The position numbers and the translations under genes were made by a program. From Diadema setosum (Eukaryota > Echinodermata > Echinoidea > Diadematoida > Diadematidae), in assembly GCF_964275005.1 (NCBI RefSeq), contig NC_092705.1, positions 15,713,385 through 15,777,384 of the forward strand: 64,000 bases of DNA. Direction: 5' to 3'. Shown piece by piece: positions 23,801-53,335 of this stretch; the first letter of the stretch is position 1; each line of letters starts with the position of its first letter. The notes beneath the pieces were generated by a model. It saw nothing but the letters and a program-made list of their open reading frames with translations, searched no databases and had not been told where the DNA came from.

Positions 23801-24133
23801 GTCATCATAACATGAGGTTTTGTACGTGAATCCGGAGAGCGTGCTCCGTTCCCCCGCAACACCCTGGGCACCACCTGACCCTGAGCTTGCACCGTCCGCC
23901 TCCGCTCCCGTTGATTGTCTCGACGCCTGAGATGCTGATGTAGCAGAGTTTTCGGACACATGCCCCTCGCCTGACCCGAGCTCCCGTGCCCGCAGACCTT
24001 CCTCATCACCTCCCCCGGGCGGTGAAGCCCATGCCGAACGGCCGCCTACAATCAGCCCTAGAAACAGCGCGAGCGGAAGGACACGAACGCGACATGTCGC
24101 GAAATCGCCACGTCTCCGTCCACACTTCGCCAT
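1545..24133 (-). CDS. Tolloid/BMP1-like astacin metalloprotease, 3' end outside window
   Basis: Ten exons (23797-24133, 10567-10717, 8559-8695, 7473-7587, 6885-7098, 5115-5295, 4316-4465, 3370-3573, 2140-2508, 1545-1667) join in phase to about 660 residues. Order: signal peptide (hydrophobic core LPLALFLGLIVGG), propeptide with a VYQLDI aspartate-switch-like motif near residue 118, furin-type sites RSRR (146-149) and RRKR (181-184), astacin domain (about 185-375) with HEIGHVVGFWH at 275-285 and Met-turn SVMHYG at 330-335, CUB1 (about 380-495), CUB2 (about 497-617), and a calcium-binding EGF (DVDEC start). This astacin-CUB-CUB-EGF order is that of BMP1/tolloid, secreted proteases that cleave procollagen and chordin-type BMP antagonists. 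The order argues against the BP10/SpAN type, in which EGF precedes CUB. Further CUB/EGF exons should lie left of position 1. Odd points: missing CUB2 cysteines, a shifted cysteine in the protease domain, and a GC donor after exon 9. Family is secure; exact orthology (tolloid versus a lineage-specific relative) is not. Confidence 0.9.
1711..1900. repeat. (AGAT)/(AGAC) tetranucleotide array
   Basis: Mixed AGAT and AGAC units just upstream (in transcript order) of the EGF exon of the tolloid-like gene; the acceptor of that exon lies about 40 bp away. Confidence 0.92.
2140..2508 (-). CDS. Tolloid-like exon 9: CUB2 on a single exon, probable GC donor
   Basis: Acceptor ACTCTTTAG|. Encodes SGTIKSLNYPLSFPP, GCHGDYLILYDG, TKLCRSQ and WAVTRFYAKYAAR. 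Only the second cysteine pair of a CUB domain is present. The end is best placed at CGAG|GCGAGT, which gives the phase needed for the EGF exon; the nearby AAG|GTCACC is in the wrong phase. Confidence 0.85.
3370..3573 (-). CDS. Tolloid-like exon 8: second half of CUB1
   Basis: Acceptor GTTTCCAG|, donor GGTGT|GTAAGT. Encodes GKCDDSYVELREG, GRFCGNTKPD and GFAARYQSV, giving the third and fourth CUB cysteines and the usual final strand. Confidence 0.9.
4316..4465 (-). CDS. Tolloid-like exon 7: first half of CUB1
   Basis: Acceptor CTTTGCAG|, donor CTTGCAG|GTGACC. Encodes VCGGTLFDPKGFISSPSYPQ and then TCDWSI, i.e. the CGG opening, the S(P)SYP motif and the second CUB cysteine. Phase 1 on both sides. 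Confidence 0.9.
5115..5295 (-). CDS. Tolloid-like exon 6: Met-turn and end of astacin domain
   Basis: Acceptor TTGTAG|, donor CAGGAG|GTAATA. Encodes PYDYDSVMHYG (the Met-turn, with the Tyr that is a fifth zinc ligand in astacins), IGQRLGLSAGDI and LLYKC, the last conserved cysteine of the domain. Confidence 0.93.
5954..6299. mobile_element. Fold-back MITE family 1, copy 1 (TTAA flanks)
   Basis: A nearly complete 346-bp palindrome. The left end AGGTGATGGCTAGTAACTGA and right end TCAGTTACTAGCCATCCCCT are inverted, and both sides are flanked by TTAA. It lies between exons 5 and 6 of the tolloid-like gene. The centre reads out of one arm into the other with almost no loop. Confidence 0.85.
6546..6696. 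repeat. Tandem duplication, about 74-bp unit
   Basis: The segment starting TTACCAGCAAAACGTTAAGA occurs at 6546 and again at 6620, followed by matching ACACGCG and TTATTTTCTTCATTT blocks. Confidence 0.8.
6885..7098 (-). CDS. Tolloid-like exon 5: zinc-binding active site
   Basis: Encodes vicinal cysteines CCSSVGRQGG, then HEIGHVVGFWHEQSRPDRD, the HExxHxxGxxH zinc signature with catalytic Glu. Ends after LSEKT at donor ACA|GTAGGT (phase 0), which joins cleanly to exon 6 (VDSMHQPYDYDSVMHYG). Confidence 0.93.
7473..7587 (-). CDS. Tolloid-like exon 4: astacin domain, upper part
   Basis: Acceptor TTAAAAG|, donor CGCGG|GTAGGT. Encodes DLIVKCMRHWMEHTCLQFV and on to FLQGRG. MRHWMEHTC matches the astacin helix before the first conserved cysteine. 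NHT at residues 235-237 is a potential N-glycosylation site. Confidence 0.88.
8004..8020. repeat. Poly(C) tract
   Basis: 17 consecutive C residues within the intron between tolloid-like exons 3 and 4. Confidence 0.9.
8559..8695 (-). CDS. Tolloid-like exon 3: furin cluster and start of astacin domain
   Basis: A strong pyrimidine tract (minus strand of 8703-8740) precedes acceptor ATGCAG|. It encodes a basic run ending RRKR, then SVTNYVYNVWPDAVIPYEI; VWPDAVIPYEI matches the usual start of the mature BMP1 protease (VWPDGVIPFVI). Donor GAGA|GTAAGG, phase 1. Confidence 0.85.
9534..9770. mobile_element. Small element with 17-bp perfect terminal inverted repeats
   Basis: ATGGGTTAGTCAAATAC at 9534-9550 is the exact inverse of 9754-9770. 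The 237-bp interval has no coding capacity. Related flanking copies of a block containing GGGTTTGAAATGCTATT lie at 9196 and 9837. Confidence 0.65.
10180..10256 (+). mobile_element. LINE-type 3' terminus
   Basis: CCAACCCATGAGTGGAAAAT followed by AAAAATTGAATTGAATTG is the form of CR1-like LINE 3' ends, which finish in short tandem repeats. A (TG)n array follows directly. Confidence 0.5.
10257..10370. repeat. (TG)n then (TATG)n microsatellite
   Basis: About 30 TG units, then GTAT/TATG tetranucleotides. Lies about 200 bp downstream of tolloid-like exon 2. Confidence 0.95.
10567..10717 (-). CDS. Tolloid-like exon 2: propeptide with aspartate switch and first furin site
   Basis: Bounded by acceptor CGACAG| and donor TACAG|GTCACT, phase 1 in and phase 2 out, which matches both neighbours. 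It encodes VYQLDIMLPDD, aligning with the FxGD-type cysteine-free latency motif of astacin propeptides (Asp kept, Gly replaced by Leu), and then RSRR. Confidence 0.75.
11160..11405. repeat. (GAT)n array, interrupted
   Basis: About 245 bp of GAT units broken by GTGATGAT and AAT variants, which points to an old, decaying array. Confidence 0.95.
12193..12264. repeat. (TA)n-(TG)n compound microsatellite
   Basis: About 26 TA units run directly into about 10 TG units. Confidence 0.95.
15651..16425. mobile_element. Harbinger-like MITE with TAA flanks (about 775 bp)
   Basis: The left end GGGCAATTGCGCAGTTAG is inverted at the right end as CTAACCGCGGAATTGCCCC, and both ends are flanked by TAA (15648-15650, 16426-16428). 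Internal GTAACGTTAC motifs recur at 16020, 16036, 16220 and 16398. TAA/TWA target duplications are typical of PIF/Harbinger; there is no transposase, so it is non-autonomous. Confidence 0.7.
17775..17822. repeat. (TA)n microsatellite
   Basis: About 22 TA units preceded by an AAAT-rich stretch. Confidence 0.93.
18414..18432. repeat. Poly(C) tract
   Basis: 19 C residues within tolloid-like intron 1. Confidence 0.9.
19124..19164. repeat. Perfect 19-bp hairpin with 3-nt loop
   Basis: GGTATTACCAGGGAGGTGA, loop GTC, then the exact inverse. It is isolated, with no matching element around it, and stands about 300 bp from a fold-back MITE. Confidence 0.85.
19476..19868. mobile_element. Fold-back MITE family 1, copy 2 (TTAA flanks)
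   Basis: Same family as 5954-6299: GGATGGCTAGTAACTGATCA at the left and its inverse at the right, TTAA at 19472-19475 and 19869-19872. The two arms meet at a central block containing CGATCG. Confidence 0.85.
20385..20942. mobile_element. Fold-back MITE family 2, copy 1 (TTAA flanks)
   Basis: A 558-bp palindrome-like element beginning AGGGAAGATAAACCCCAAGA and ending GGGTTTACCTTCCCT, flanked by TTAA at 20381-20384 and 20943-20946. Arms of about 230 bp enclose a short non-palindromic centre. Confidence 0.88.
22110..22600. mobile_element. Diverged fold-back MITE related to family 2
   Basis: Shares blocks with family 2 (AAAAGTTATTGATTTTTAAAG, GAAGACTACTACAG, and inverted TGTAGTCTTTTCATC and CTAAAACTTTCACT), but its ends have decayed and no clean TTAA flanks remain. 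Boundaries are approximate. Confidence 0.6.
23797..24133 (-). CDS. Tolloid-like exon 1: signal peptide and start of propeptide
   Basis: Starts at the first ATG of the frame (24133), in context GTCATGG with purine at -3 and G at +4. A basic N-terminus is followed by a hydrophobic stretch ending near AWA, a plausible signal peptide. The rest is a low-complexity Gly/Ser/Glu-rich propeptide. Ends at donor GGAG|GTAAGT in phase 1. The frame is open without ATG up to 24181. Confidence 0.82.
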
Positions 24134-26890
24134 GACTGAAATTTCCCGCCAAAATAGCCTGCGAAATCTAAGAAATTTCACATAAGCAGAGCATTGACTG
24201 AGAACATTTTCTATTGCGGACTCCGTGGGCCAGCAAGGAGAGGGACAGTGCTAGCAGACGGTACGTCGAGTTGACTTCCCGGTCACGTCACGGGTTGACT
24301 GGTAAATGCAGACGTCGATCGTCTGGTATGCGCCACAGAGGGATACCCTACGTATTTTGTCGTCAGGAAAAAAAAAAAAAAAAAAAAAAAAAAAACCGAA
24401 AAAAAAAAAAAAAACGAAAAAAAAAACTGAAAAAAAAACTAATACAGTAGCTAATGGCAAGGTGCCTTCTATATGACTCATGCTTAAAGTACGTCCAAGG
24501 GAAGCGTGCATAGTCACGTGACGCTTTTCAAAGTTTTCCACCAATACGATGTACTTTCAACTTTCACCGAAAGTCTCCCTCCCTTTATATCAGAAGAGTA
24601 ACTCCCCTCCATTTTCAAGTTGATCGATTACAAGGGGTATACAGTAAGATAACAGGTCAGTTTTCATCACTGACCAGATGACAATGATACTACGTAGGCC
24701 TAGAAATGGTACATCAAAGTTTTCTACATATTGTGTTTACATGACACATTTTGTTGGTTTGAACCCACTAGATGGCGACGACGACACTGCCTTATCTTAC
24801 CCATGATCGAGTTCTTCAATAAAATGCTAATACAATTATTCTTTATCAGAAGGAAAGCAACTGCAACAACTTGACCCTTTTACAAAGTCATCTCTACTGC
24901 CATTCACTGGCAATCGAATTTTTCCTTAATTTTTTTTTTTTTTCGAACACGAGATTTATCCTCGGTGAATTTTGCGTATCTATTATGTTAATAAACCTTT
25001 TCATCAAGTGATAACATAAGCGATGTTTTATGAGAAGCTGTAAAATCTAGATACATGCAGTATGTAAGATAAAATCAAAGTTTATCCTGTGTAATGGCTT
25101 TCATTAAAGCTTCACGATTGCGTTCATTTGAGATTACTCTATCATTAGTATCAATAATGCTCAGGCAATTCAGCGGAAGCACGAGTTGTCGTTTATTCAC
25201 TTCTAAGAATAATCAGTATAAGGGTCGACGGCTTCTATATGCCACTTTTCGCAAGCACTTATTTGAATTCCCCATGAATGTAGAGTGTTAGCATTTGATT
25301 AATAGATCTCACCAGGATGGATCCACTTGCGGCAACGCGTTCTTGTATCAATTCTATCATAATTATAAAGCAGGCCTCGGGATCGAGAAATGTATTTTGT
25401 TCAGGAGCGGCCTATAGAGGCCAAGTGGTAAAAGGGATGTAGTGGGGGGGGGGGGGGGGAGTCTGAGAACAAACCCGAAAATTCTTCGGGGTTGGTGTGA
25501 TTTTGTTTTTCAAATTGTAATGGTATTATTTTAATTACAATTCAGAATATTTCTAAATTCATTCCTTCATTTAAGTGTTCATTATTGTTCAAGCTCATAA
25601 GGGACTTTTGTAGTACATAGTAGAACAAAAATAAAAAAACCAACAACAACACCGCAGCAGCTGTTGTCTGGCAGTTCGTTCTTGTATGAATCACGATATT
25701 AAACGAGACGTTCTAGAAAACAAAACTCCATCTTGAGCCCCTCCCCTCCAATATTCCTGCCTTGCCAAACCACACTCGACATTTAATCACGCACACGAGT
25801 CGCATTCTAAACTAGCGTTGCTCGAAAACATAATAGACATGCTTGGAATAGTGTGATTTTCTTTTTATTACAGGAATAAAAACCAATGACGCCTATGATT
25901 ATATTCAAGGTCAAGTCCTCTTTGTAAAGACCTTTTAGCTCTGGCATGTCATTTCGTGACGTTTGACTTCGGCGGATCATAATTGTTATACATTCATAAG
26001 GGATTACATCTTCATCATCTAACCGAGAAAACAGCCTGCATTTTGCAAGAAAATATACAATGTACTTTCTCACACGACTATTCTTCATGGAACAGCAGAG
26101 GGCGCAAGTCACTTTTTGTCTCTTCTTTGCTGGGCCTTTTTTAATCTTTTATTCTTTTTTAAGGCAGAAAAGAACAATTTGCAGACAAATACACAAACAA
26201 TGTAACCCTAAATATTTTCCGGGTCATTTTGAAATAGCAAAATGTACAGGCGGGTTGTGGCGTGTCGGTGTCACATACCGCATTTTACAAGAATCCAAAC
26301 TCACATTATTTATCATTCTGAATTTATCTAATCAGATTATGCCAATATGCTATTTTTCTCGAAATTTCGCATTTTGGTTTCCACGTCAGGTCAGCAATCC
26401 TTTCGTTTTTCTACTTGTAAACTGAAGAAAGGAGATGTTAAAAATGAATGTTTTGACAATACATAATTGAAAAGTGCGAAAATGCTTATGCAAAATAAAA
26501 ACAAAGCAAATTTATCACTAACGAGAAAGGTGAATGTTTTATTTCTTCTTCCTCCTTGTTTACCAATTCTTATATATTCTCTTAATCTTTATCTGTCATT
26601 GTTTAATCCGGAAGATCTTATGTGAGCCAAAAGCGATGTTATCTCAGGAAGGGGCAGAAAAAATATATATCTTTTGACTCTAAACCCATAAACATTGTAC
26701 ACACAAAATCATAGGAAACCGTCTAATTTTGTGGTTGAATAGTCACGAATGTGCTACATCTCCGCAAGCGTACAACCGATTTTCCCAAATAGGGTTTTAA
26801 TTCTGTGCGCGAAATATGAAAGAACAAAGTGTAGAGGGGAGGAGTCAATTTAGCTTCTCCATCCTTCTCCCCTCCCCTTCTTCATCTTCT
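24134..26890. other. Upstream region of the tolloid-like gene: no gene seen
   Basis: Expected to hold the promoter and 5' UTR. No TATA box or transcription start can be fixed. It contains the poly(A)-rich tract at 24364-24440 and a poly(G) run near 25443-25459. No reading frame resembles a known protein. Confidence 0.5.
24364..24440. repeat. Poly(A)-rich tract
   Basis: Long A runs interrupted by CCG, CG and CTG, about 230 bp upstream of the tolloid-like start codon. This may be a retroposon tail or a simple repeat. Confidence 0.85.
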
Positions 26891-26903
26891 TCTTCTTCTG
26901 GTT

Positions 26904-26904
<1 letters not shown>

Positions 26905-26934
<30 letters not shown>

Positions 26935-26998
26935 AGAAGAAGAAGAAGAAGAAGAAGAAGAAGAAGAAGAAGAAGAAGAAGAAGAAGAAGAAGAAGAA
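26905..26998. repeat. (GAA)n microsatellite
   Basis: About 30 GAA units, preceded by an inverted TTC-rich block (26878-26900). Confidence 0.95.
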
Positions 26999-27545
26999 TG
27001 TGATGCATATGGATTGAGAGAATGCAGGAATATTAGTAAAACACATTGCTGAAAGTTTGAGGGAAATCGGACAAACCGTTCAAAAGTTATGAATTTTTAA
27101 AGTTTAAGTGCAGTCACGCTGCTGAATGAAAAGACTACTTGAGTGTATGATGTCACATGCGTACAACGATATAAGGAAAATGTAAAGAGAATTTCACAAA
27201 ACTTCATTTTTTCGAGAAAAAAAAAGTACATATTCCCTCGACTTGTTACTGGCGTATGTTAAGGAAAGTAGTATTCCCCCTGCCTTCTAAAAGAGGCAAG
27301 TCAAGTGCTCTTTTATTATGCGAGAGCAAAGTGAAAATATGTTAGATTTTCTTTTTCTTTATCCCGTTTTATTCGTGTGATACCACAAACTGCAGTAGTC
27401 TTCTCATCCAGTGATCGCGGCATTGACACTTCAAAAATTCATAATTTTTGAACGGATTCTTTGGTTTTCCTCACACTTTCACTGATGTCATGTGTTCTAC
27501 TAATATTGCTGCATTCTCCTATTCATTATGGATATGAAGGTGAAC
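26999..27545. mobile_element. Diverged fold-back MITE related to family 2
   Basis: Contains GCTGAAAGTTTGAGGGAAAT, AAAAGTTATGAATTTTTAAAG and, inverted towards the right end, GTAGTCTTCTCATCCAGTG and AAAAATTCATAATTTTTGAAC. It resembles the copy at 22110-22600. Terminal TTAA is not evident. Confidence 0.6.
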
Positions 27546-28474
27546 TTGTCATTCAAATCACTTCCAAAAGAGTTCTTATTCATTTTTAGTTTGTAATCGA
27601 CTTCACTTTTGGTTAGTCCATTACTAGTATACACTGCACGTGTATAAAGCAAGGAACCTCGTGACTAGCCTATTAGTATATGGTGCCTTGACATAAAAAG
27701 CACTGCCGCTTACATGCATTTGTATGTAGAGAGACTCTTATCAGACACGTTATGAGCACGGGTCTGCGGTCAAATCCGTTGAGCCACCACTCATTTTAAT
27801 CATGGAGTTTAATAACTACCAAAACCTTTTTTTTTAATATCGATAAGCAATTTTCCAACCATCATTATACTTTGGCATAATTGCCTGAAGTCTAGAAGAT
27901 AAGACACTAGTTTTCTCTTTCAGGAAAATTCCTATTCCAACACCATTTCAAGGGTCAGGAAGCAGGGACGATATTGTACTTGAAGGAGTCTTGAATCACT
28001 CTTTCATAAACCTCTTATGGTTTACTGGTTCTGCTCACACCATCACACAACCCAACTAAAACCTTACAGGCAGTGCATTGAAGTGCCTTTAGTCTCTCGA
28101 ATCTGCACTAAAAAACGACATAACACATCAATTATGTACAGTACCGCATAGTAAAGTTCTTTTGTCAGTTCATTCAGTCGTGTTGAGAAGACTGTCATCA
28201 AGGTTGTTTAATTATTTACCTGTATAAAATGCATTTAACCTATAACTTGTTTGCAGATGTAATCACACCAAATCATGTATGTACAACATAAGTCTGATCT
28301 TCAGAATCAAGCAAATACATGGAAGTGTACAGGTTAGCAAACTTCACATGATGTAATGACTGTACATGTTTTTGTTGGCCACACGTGTTGGTTCCAAGTC
28401 ACAGTAATATTAGAAAGAGAGTAGCATGGTACTAGCACCTAATTTCAAACTTCTGTGTCTGTTTGTTTGCTGCA

Positions 28475-28543
<69 letters not shown>

Positions 28544-28794
28544 TATATATGAAGAGTTTGCTTGCAAAAACCGATAAGTCCATTTTTGAAGATTTTGAAG
28601 TACGGTCTCTGTCAGAAAGTACAAAATAATACCTTTTAAATGATATATTGGTCACTACATATAAAGGTACATTTTTGAAGTTATGGTCAAAAGAAGCAAA
28701 AAAATTCTTATTTTTCTCTTTATTTTTCTTGACCTTTAATCGCAAATATCTCCATTCGGCAATTGTGGACTTATCGGTTTTTGCAAACAAACTC

Positions 28795-28845
<51 letters not shown>

Positions 28846-28848
28846 CAT

Positions 28849-28901
<53 letters not shown>

Positions 28902-30001
28902 CTTTTACCTGCCTGATGATGTTCATGTACAAGTTCTTAGTTCCTTTTGGCAAAGTTTAATCAATGCCACTTTTGGGATGAATTGGAGGTTTTGCTTGTT
29001 TGTTTGTTTTTTATTTCATTTGAAGATTGTGTTTCTTTTTCATGTGCACAAGTGCAATAATATCAAATGTGATATATTTCGGCATACATCTTTCACACTT
29101 AAAGCATACTTCACTCATACAACCACATACATGAAATATTGATGTCACGATTCTGCTTCAACTTACACTTTATTCTGTTGAACAGTAAAACTTTGACACA
29201 GAAGATATTCAAACAGAGACACTTTGGCAAACGAGATGAAATTCGCATCATGCGGATAAATAGATCATATTTTCTTATGTACTTAAAATCAAAACTGTAC
29301 AATCTCCTGTCCCATAGACAAACCATGCATTGTTTGGGGCACTCTTAGTGGGTAAGTACCATCACAAGCCTTCATAGAGAGCTATGTAGAGATATGAAGC
29401 GAGGGGTGAGAGGAGCACACGGAAAAAATCTAGAGGGAGACTGCTGCACCATATTTGCATACAACTGTATTCGTCGTTTGTACATGGATTTCATTAAATT
29501 TGCTCAGCCTTTCCATACATGTACGGTATCACTCTACTTATTTGTATAAACTTATTCGTTACAGAGTTAAGGCAAAAATTGATGAGGCCAGATAAACCTT
29601 TTGCTCAGACAGCAAATCAATGCAAAAATCAACCCAAAAAAAAGGGGGGGGGAGGGGCCTACTCTTTAATTAGTTGGACTTCTCAGATATCACATTAGAC
29701 TGTTTCTGCAATGTACTGTATCAACAATGTATGGGTGTTTCTTTTTCCTACAGCCTCGTAACGAAGCATTTAATTCACCTGCTCCTTCCCATTAAAGTTC
29801 CATAGGCAGGAATTCACTAAGTTGTTGCTACATAGGGCAAGCCTCCAGCAAGCTTTGTGGTTATTACGGGAAACTCTTGAACAAAGCATGCACAAAATCT
29901 AAACACACTTATAGAACTGGTCTATCTGAAATTACCTCTCCTTTTCAGTACAATTGTCCAATTCATTTTAAAGTGATCATAGTTTTGGTTGAGACCTAAC
30001 T
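27546..30001. other. Intergenic sequence without recognised gene
   Basis: AT-rich sequence between tolloid and UPF3. It holds the TA arrays at 28478-28550 and 28798-28867, a (TG)n at 28868-28899, and the inverted-repeat element at 28551-28797. No conserved coding frame was seen. Confidence 0.55.
28551..28797. mobile_element. 247-bp inverted-repeat element inside a (TA)n array
   Basis: GAAGAGTTTGCTTGCAAAAA at the left is matched inversely by TTTTTGCAAACAAACTCTTC at the right; arms are about 32 bp with only small differences. TA dinucleotides flank both sides, compatible with a TA target site as for Tc1/mariner-type MITEs. Confidence 0.7.
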
Positions 30002-30155
30002 TCTGGGGCCCGTTTCATAAAACTTGTCATAAGTGACAAGTTGTCATAGATGTGACAAGCTACTGAAATCCTTGCATCTGATAGGCTGAGAGCAAATTTG
30101 TCATAGAAATGTGGCAGTTGTCACTAATGACAAGTTTTATGAAATGGGCCCCAGA
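30002..30155. mobile_element. 154-bp palindromic MITE with GGGGCCC-type ends
   Basis: TCTGGGGCCCGTTTCATAAA is inverted at the right end (TTTATGAAATGGGCCCCAGA), followed inwards by TGTCATAAGTGACAAGTTGTC palindromes. No target duplication is clear. Confidence 0.8.
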
Positions 30156-31169
30156 TTTCTAACATTTTCGGGTGAATTAATGAGAAACCTCCTATGAAAT
30201 ATGAAAGATCATGTAACTCAAAGTGGAATTCAACATCTATTTCATGAAAATGGTATTGAAATGGCTGAGATACCAAACACAGTGTAATCCTAATAAAAGG
30301 TGGGACTCACCTTTTATTATGATTGCTTTATTTTACTTTGTTTTTGGATATCTCTGCCATTCCAAAACCAATTTTCATCAAATATACTTTGAATTTGTCT
30401 TAGAATGGCATGCTCTGTACTATTTCATAAGTGGTTTCTTGGTATCTTGCAAAAGTTAAAAGCCAAATCCTCGCCTCCACCAATACTGGACCACCCCTTT
30501 AAGATTACATGTATTTTAAAAGAGGAACAAGCCTTGTGGTTAAAATGTGTAAATCAGAGACTGTTATCATCTTTACAAGATTGATTTTCCTCTAGCTGTT
30601 CAAAGCCCTGACTGCTTTCAAAATGAAGTGGCAAGAGCCACACTCTGCCCTCATGATTATTTGTGATCCCCTGGAAAGGCTGAGTAAACAACAATCTGTA
30701 ATTTTTGTTAACACAGTCATGTACACTTACATGTGTAAAATAATTATAAAGCTGTTATTTTCGCGAATGAGGAGGTCACGGACATTTTCGTGAGATGTTG
30801 TTTTCACGATGTGACACCCAGACTATTGTAAGTGCACTATTAGCCTAGTGGACAGCGACATTTTTGCGTGTTGTTAAATTCGCAGTCCAGCCGTGATTCA
30901 CAAAACCTAAACCCTCGCAAAAATAACAGCGTATACAGTATAAAGTAGGATATTTTCACAGCATGAAATTTTCGTGAATTGCCACTGGCATTCAATGCAT
31001 ATGGTGTCAACAGGAACTTTCTCATGCATTTTAATTTTGCAAATCTTAGGTCCCGCAAAATTCACAAAAATTAAAAAGCATGCAATTATTTCTGGTTTTC
31101 CAGTCTAAGCGGCACAACAAACATTTTGAAAGCCAAAATGTATTCCACTGAATATGAAATACTAAAAAA
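30156..31169. other. Intergenic, no gene recognised
   Basis: Includes 30740-31110, rich in TTTTCGTGA / TTCGCGAA-like blocks with inverted relatives, suggestive of a decayed MITE, but the ends could not be set. Confidence 0.4.
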
Positions 31170-32483
31170 CTAGAAATGTCGCTTTGGCGACTGGTATGCC
31201 TCCGCCATAATGCATGATTTTCCCAATAGGTCTAGATAGTACATGTGGACAATGTGTGATTACATTTTCACAAAATTGGCAAAATATTGAAATGACAAGT
31301 TTGTCACAAATGTGTTGAATGTTCACCTTCCTTGACCTAGGTTTAATTGGATGAATAAGAGAGCATGTATCTAGGGATTTAAGGACTTTAACTCGACTTT
31401 GACCCATTCATACATTTAGGCATTGAGTAATTTTCAAGGTACAGGTGTGGAGAAAAAGTGCAATTTCTGAATTGAATAGTAAATTGTTACCATTTTCATC
31501 TGGCCCTTGACCCTAACATTCATAAGATAATCACTTTCAGGTAGAACATGCATAATATGTACTAAGTTTCAAGATAACTTGATTCACTTCCGAGATATGG
31601 AGAAAAAAGTTAGATCAGCACTTTCACTTGATCTTTGACCTTTCGACCTTTGAGGCAAAAAAAAGAAGAAAAAAAAAACTTTCAAGAGAATATCTATTAG
31701 GTTACACATGTATGCATACACCAAGTGTAAAAAAAAATAACCCTGCTGGCATTGCATGATAGGAGGGAAATAATAAAATTTTGAAGTGTTGCACTTGACC
31801 TTTGACCCCTGACCTTTGACCCCATGAACCCTACATTCTCTAGATAATCACTTCCAGTCAGTATATGTATATACTATGTTCCATGAAGATACCTTGAACA
31901 ATTTTCCAAGGTATGGAGAAAAAAAAAACTTTTAATATTTTTACTTGACCTTTTGACCTTTGACCTTTGACCTCATGACCCAAACTTTCACCAGAGAATC
32001 TTAATTGGGTAATACATGTATACACTAAGTTTCAAGAAAATATCTTCAGGCATTCAATAGATATGGTGGAAATAGTGAAATTTTATGTATTTGACCCTGA
32101 CCTTTTGACCTTTGACCTTTGACCTCATGACCCAAACTTTCACCAGAGAATCTTAATTGGGTAATACATGTATACACTAAGTTTCAAGGAAATATCTTCA
32201 GGCATTCAATAGATATGGTGGAAATAGTGAAATTTTATGTATTTGACCTTGACCTTTTGACCTTTGACCTTGAGCATGTGCACCCAAAAGTTGATAGGCA
32301 CAACTTCACCCCCTAATACACATACATGCCAAGTTTCATTAGGATACCTCAACGGGTTTTGATAGTTACCTTGTCCACAAAATTCATTACGGACGGACGG
32401 AAGGACGGACGGACGGACGGACGGACGGACGGACAACCCGAAAACATAATGCCTCCGGCACCACTTCGTGGCGGAGGCATAAA
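31170..32483. mobile_element. TGACCT/GGAC-repeat element, copy A
   Basis: Begins TAGAAATGTCGCTTTGGCGA, contains ATGCCTCCGCC near the left end and its inverse GGCGGAGGCAT at the right end. The body is several roughly 140-150-bp units, each with TGACCTTTGACCTTTGACC, AGAGAATC, GGGTAATACATGTATACAC and CAAGTTTCA. A (GGAC)n tract stands just before the right end. No protein-coding frame. It lies downstream of the UPF3 stop codon. Confidence 0.75.
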
Positions 32484-32999
32484 AAAGAAAGAAGTGATAA
32501 CTACAAGTCATCATTCATGATTGAATGAGGATTCCTTTATCTCCAAACCATATCAGTGCCTCTTACCCACAACTTGGGTATCAGCAATAAATCATATCAT
32601 CGCTGGCCAAGCCGCTTTTGATATAAAATATCCAGTCATTACTAGTAGTCTCTCTCCACTTGAGAATACAAACATAAGTGACAACTCACAATGTTCCATG
32701 CTTTGTGTGTGCAGAACTGGATTTTGTAGCAACATTTGCTGCCAACATTTGATTTATATCCTTGAAACTATTACTTTACTAAAAACAAGCAAACAAAGAA
32801 AATTCACACGCAGCTTTTACATGAGAGGATACAACTAAATTGGAGCATCAGGCTGTGTGCTTGTGCTTGGGGGAATACATATGACAGAGGTTTGCATTTC
32901 TCAATACATGAGCTGTACTAATCAGGCAGGATTATATGTCCCTTCTTCAGATGTTTGCACCCCTCTTCTACTTGTTGGGTACAGTGACAGATCATGTTC

Positions 33000-52246
<19,247 letters not shown>

Positions 52247-52689
52247 ATTGAAATAATTCCTGACCAGCTTCGCATCTCTGAAGTATAGAACTTTAAATTA
52301 TTATCAAACAGACGCTAGAGAGTTGACATTTTACAGTCGACGCAGACGTTGGCTGGCTGACACTGCACTGTGACACGAAAAACAGACAGAGCGGTAAATT
52401 TGTTATTGTATGGTGGCGTTTAATGCTAACTCTTGCAATAAAACGTGTCTAATGAGGTATGATGATGAATTTTGAAAGAAATTGGAATTCTCGGAAAGTA
52501 CGGAAGGCCTATACTAGCGGAAGGTCTTCTAAGTTTGGACTGGAAGAACATATTTCTCACCACCACAGCTCAATTTGAAGAATTAAACAGTTACTCTTGA
52601 CAATTTGAAATACTTTAAATAGACGCAAAAGTTACTGTAAGACACTCCATCTTCTTCTTTTTTTTTTTCTTTTTTTTTTGGGGGGGGGG

Positions 52690-53335
<646 letters not shown>

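Noticed and set aside
32398..32433. Regular GGAC repeats as a possible CRISPR-like array
   Set aside because: These are contiguous tetranucleotides without spacers, inside a eukaryotic repeat element.
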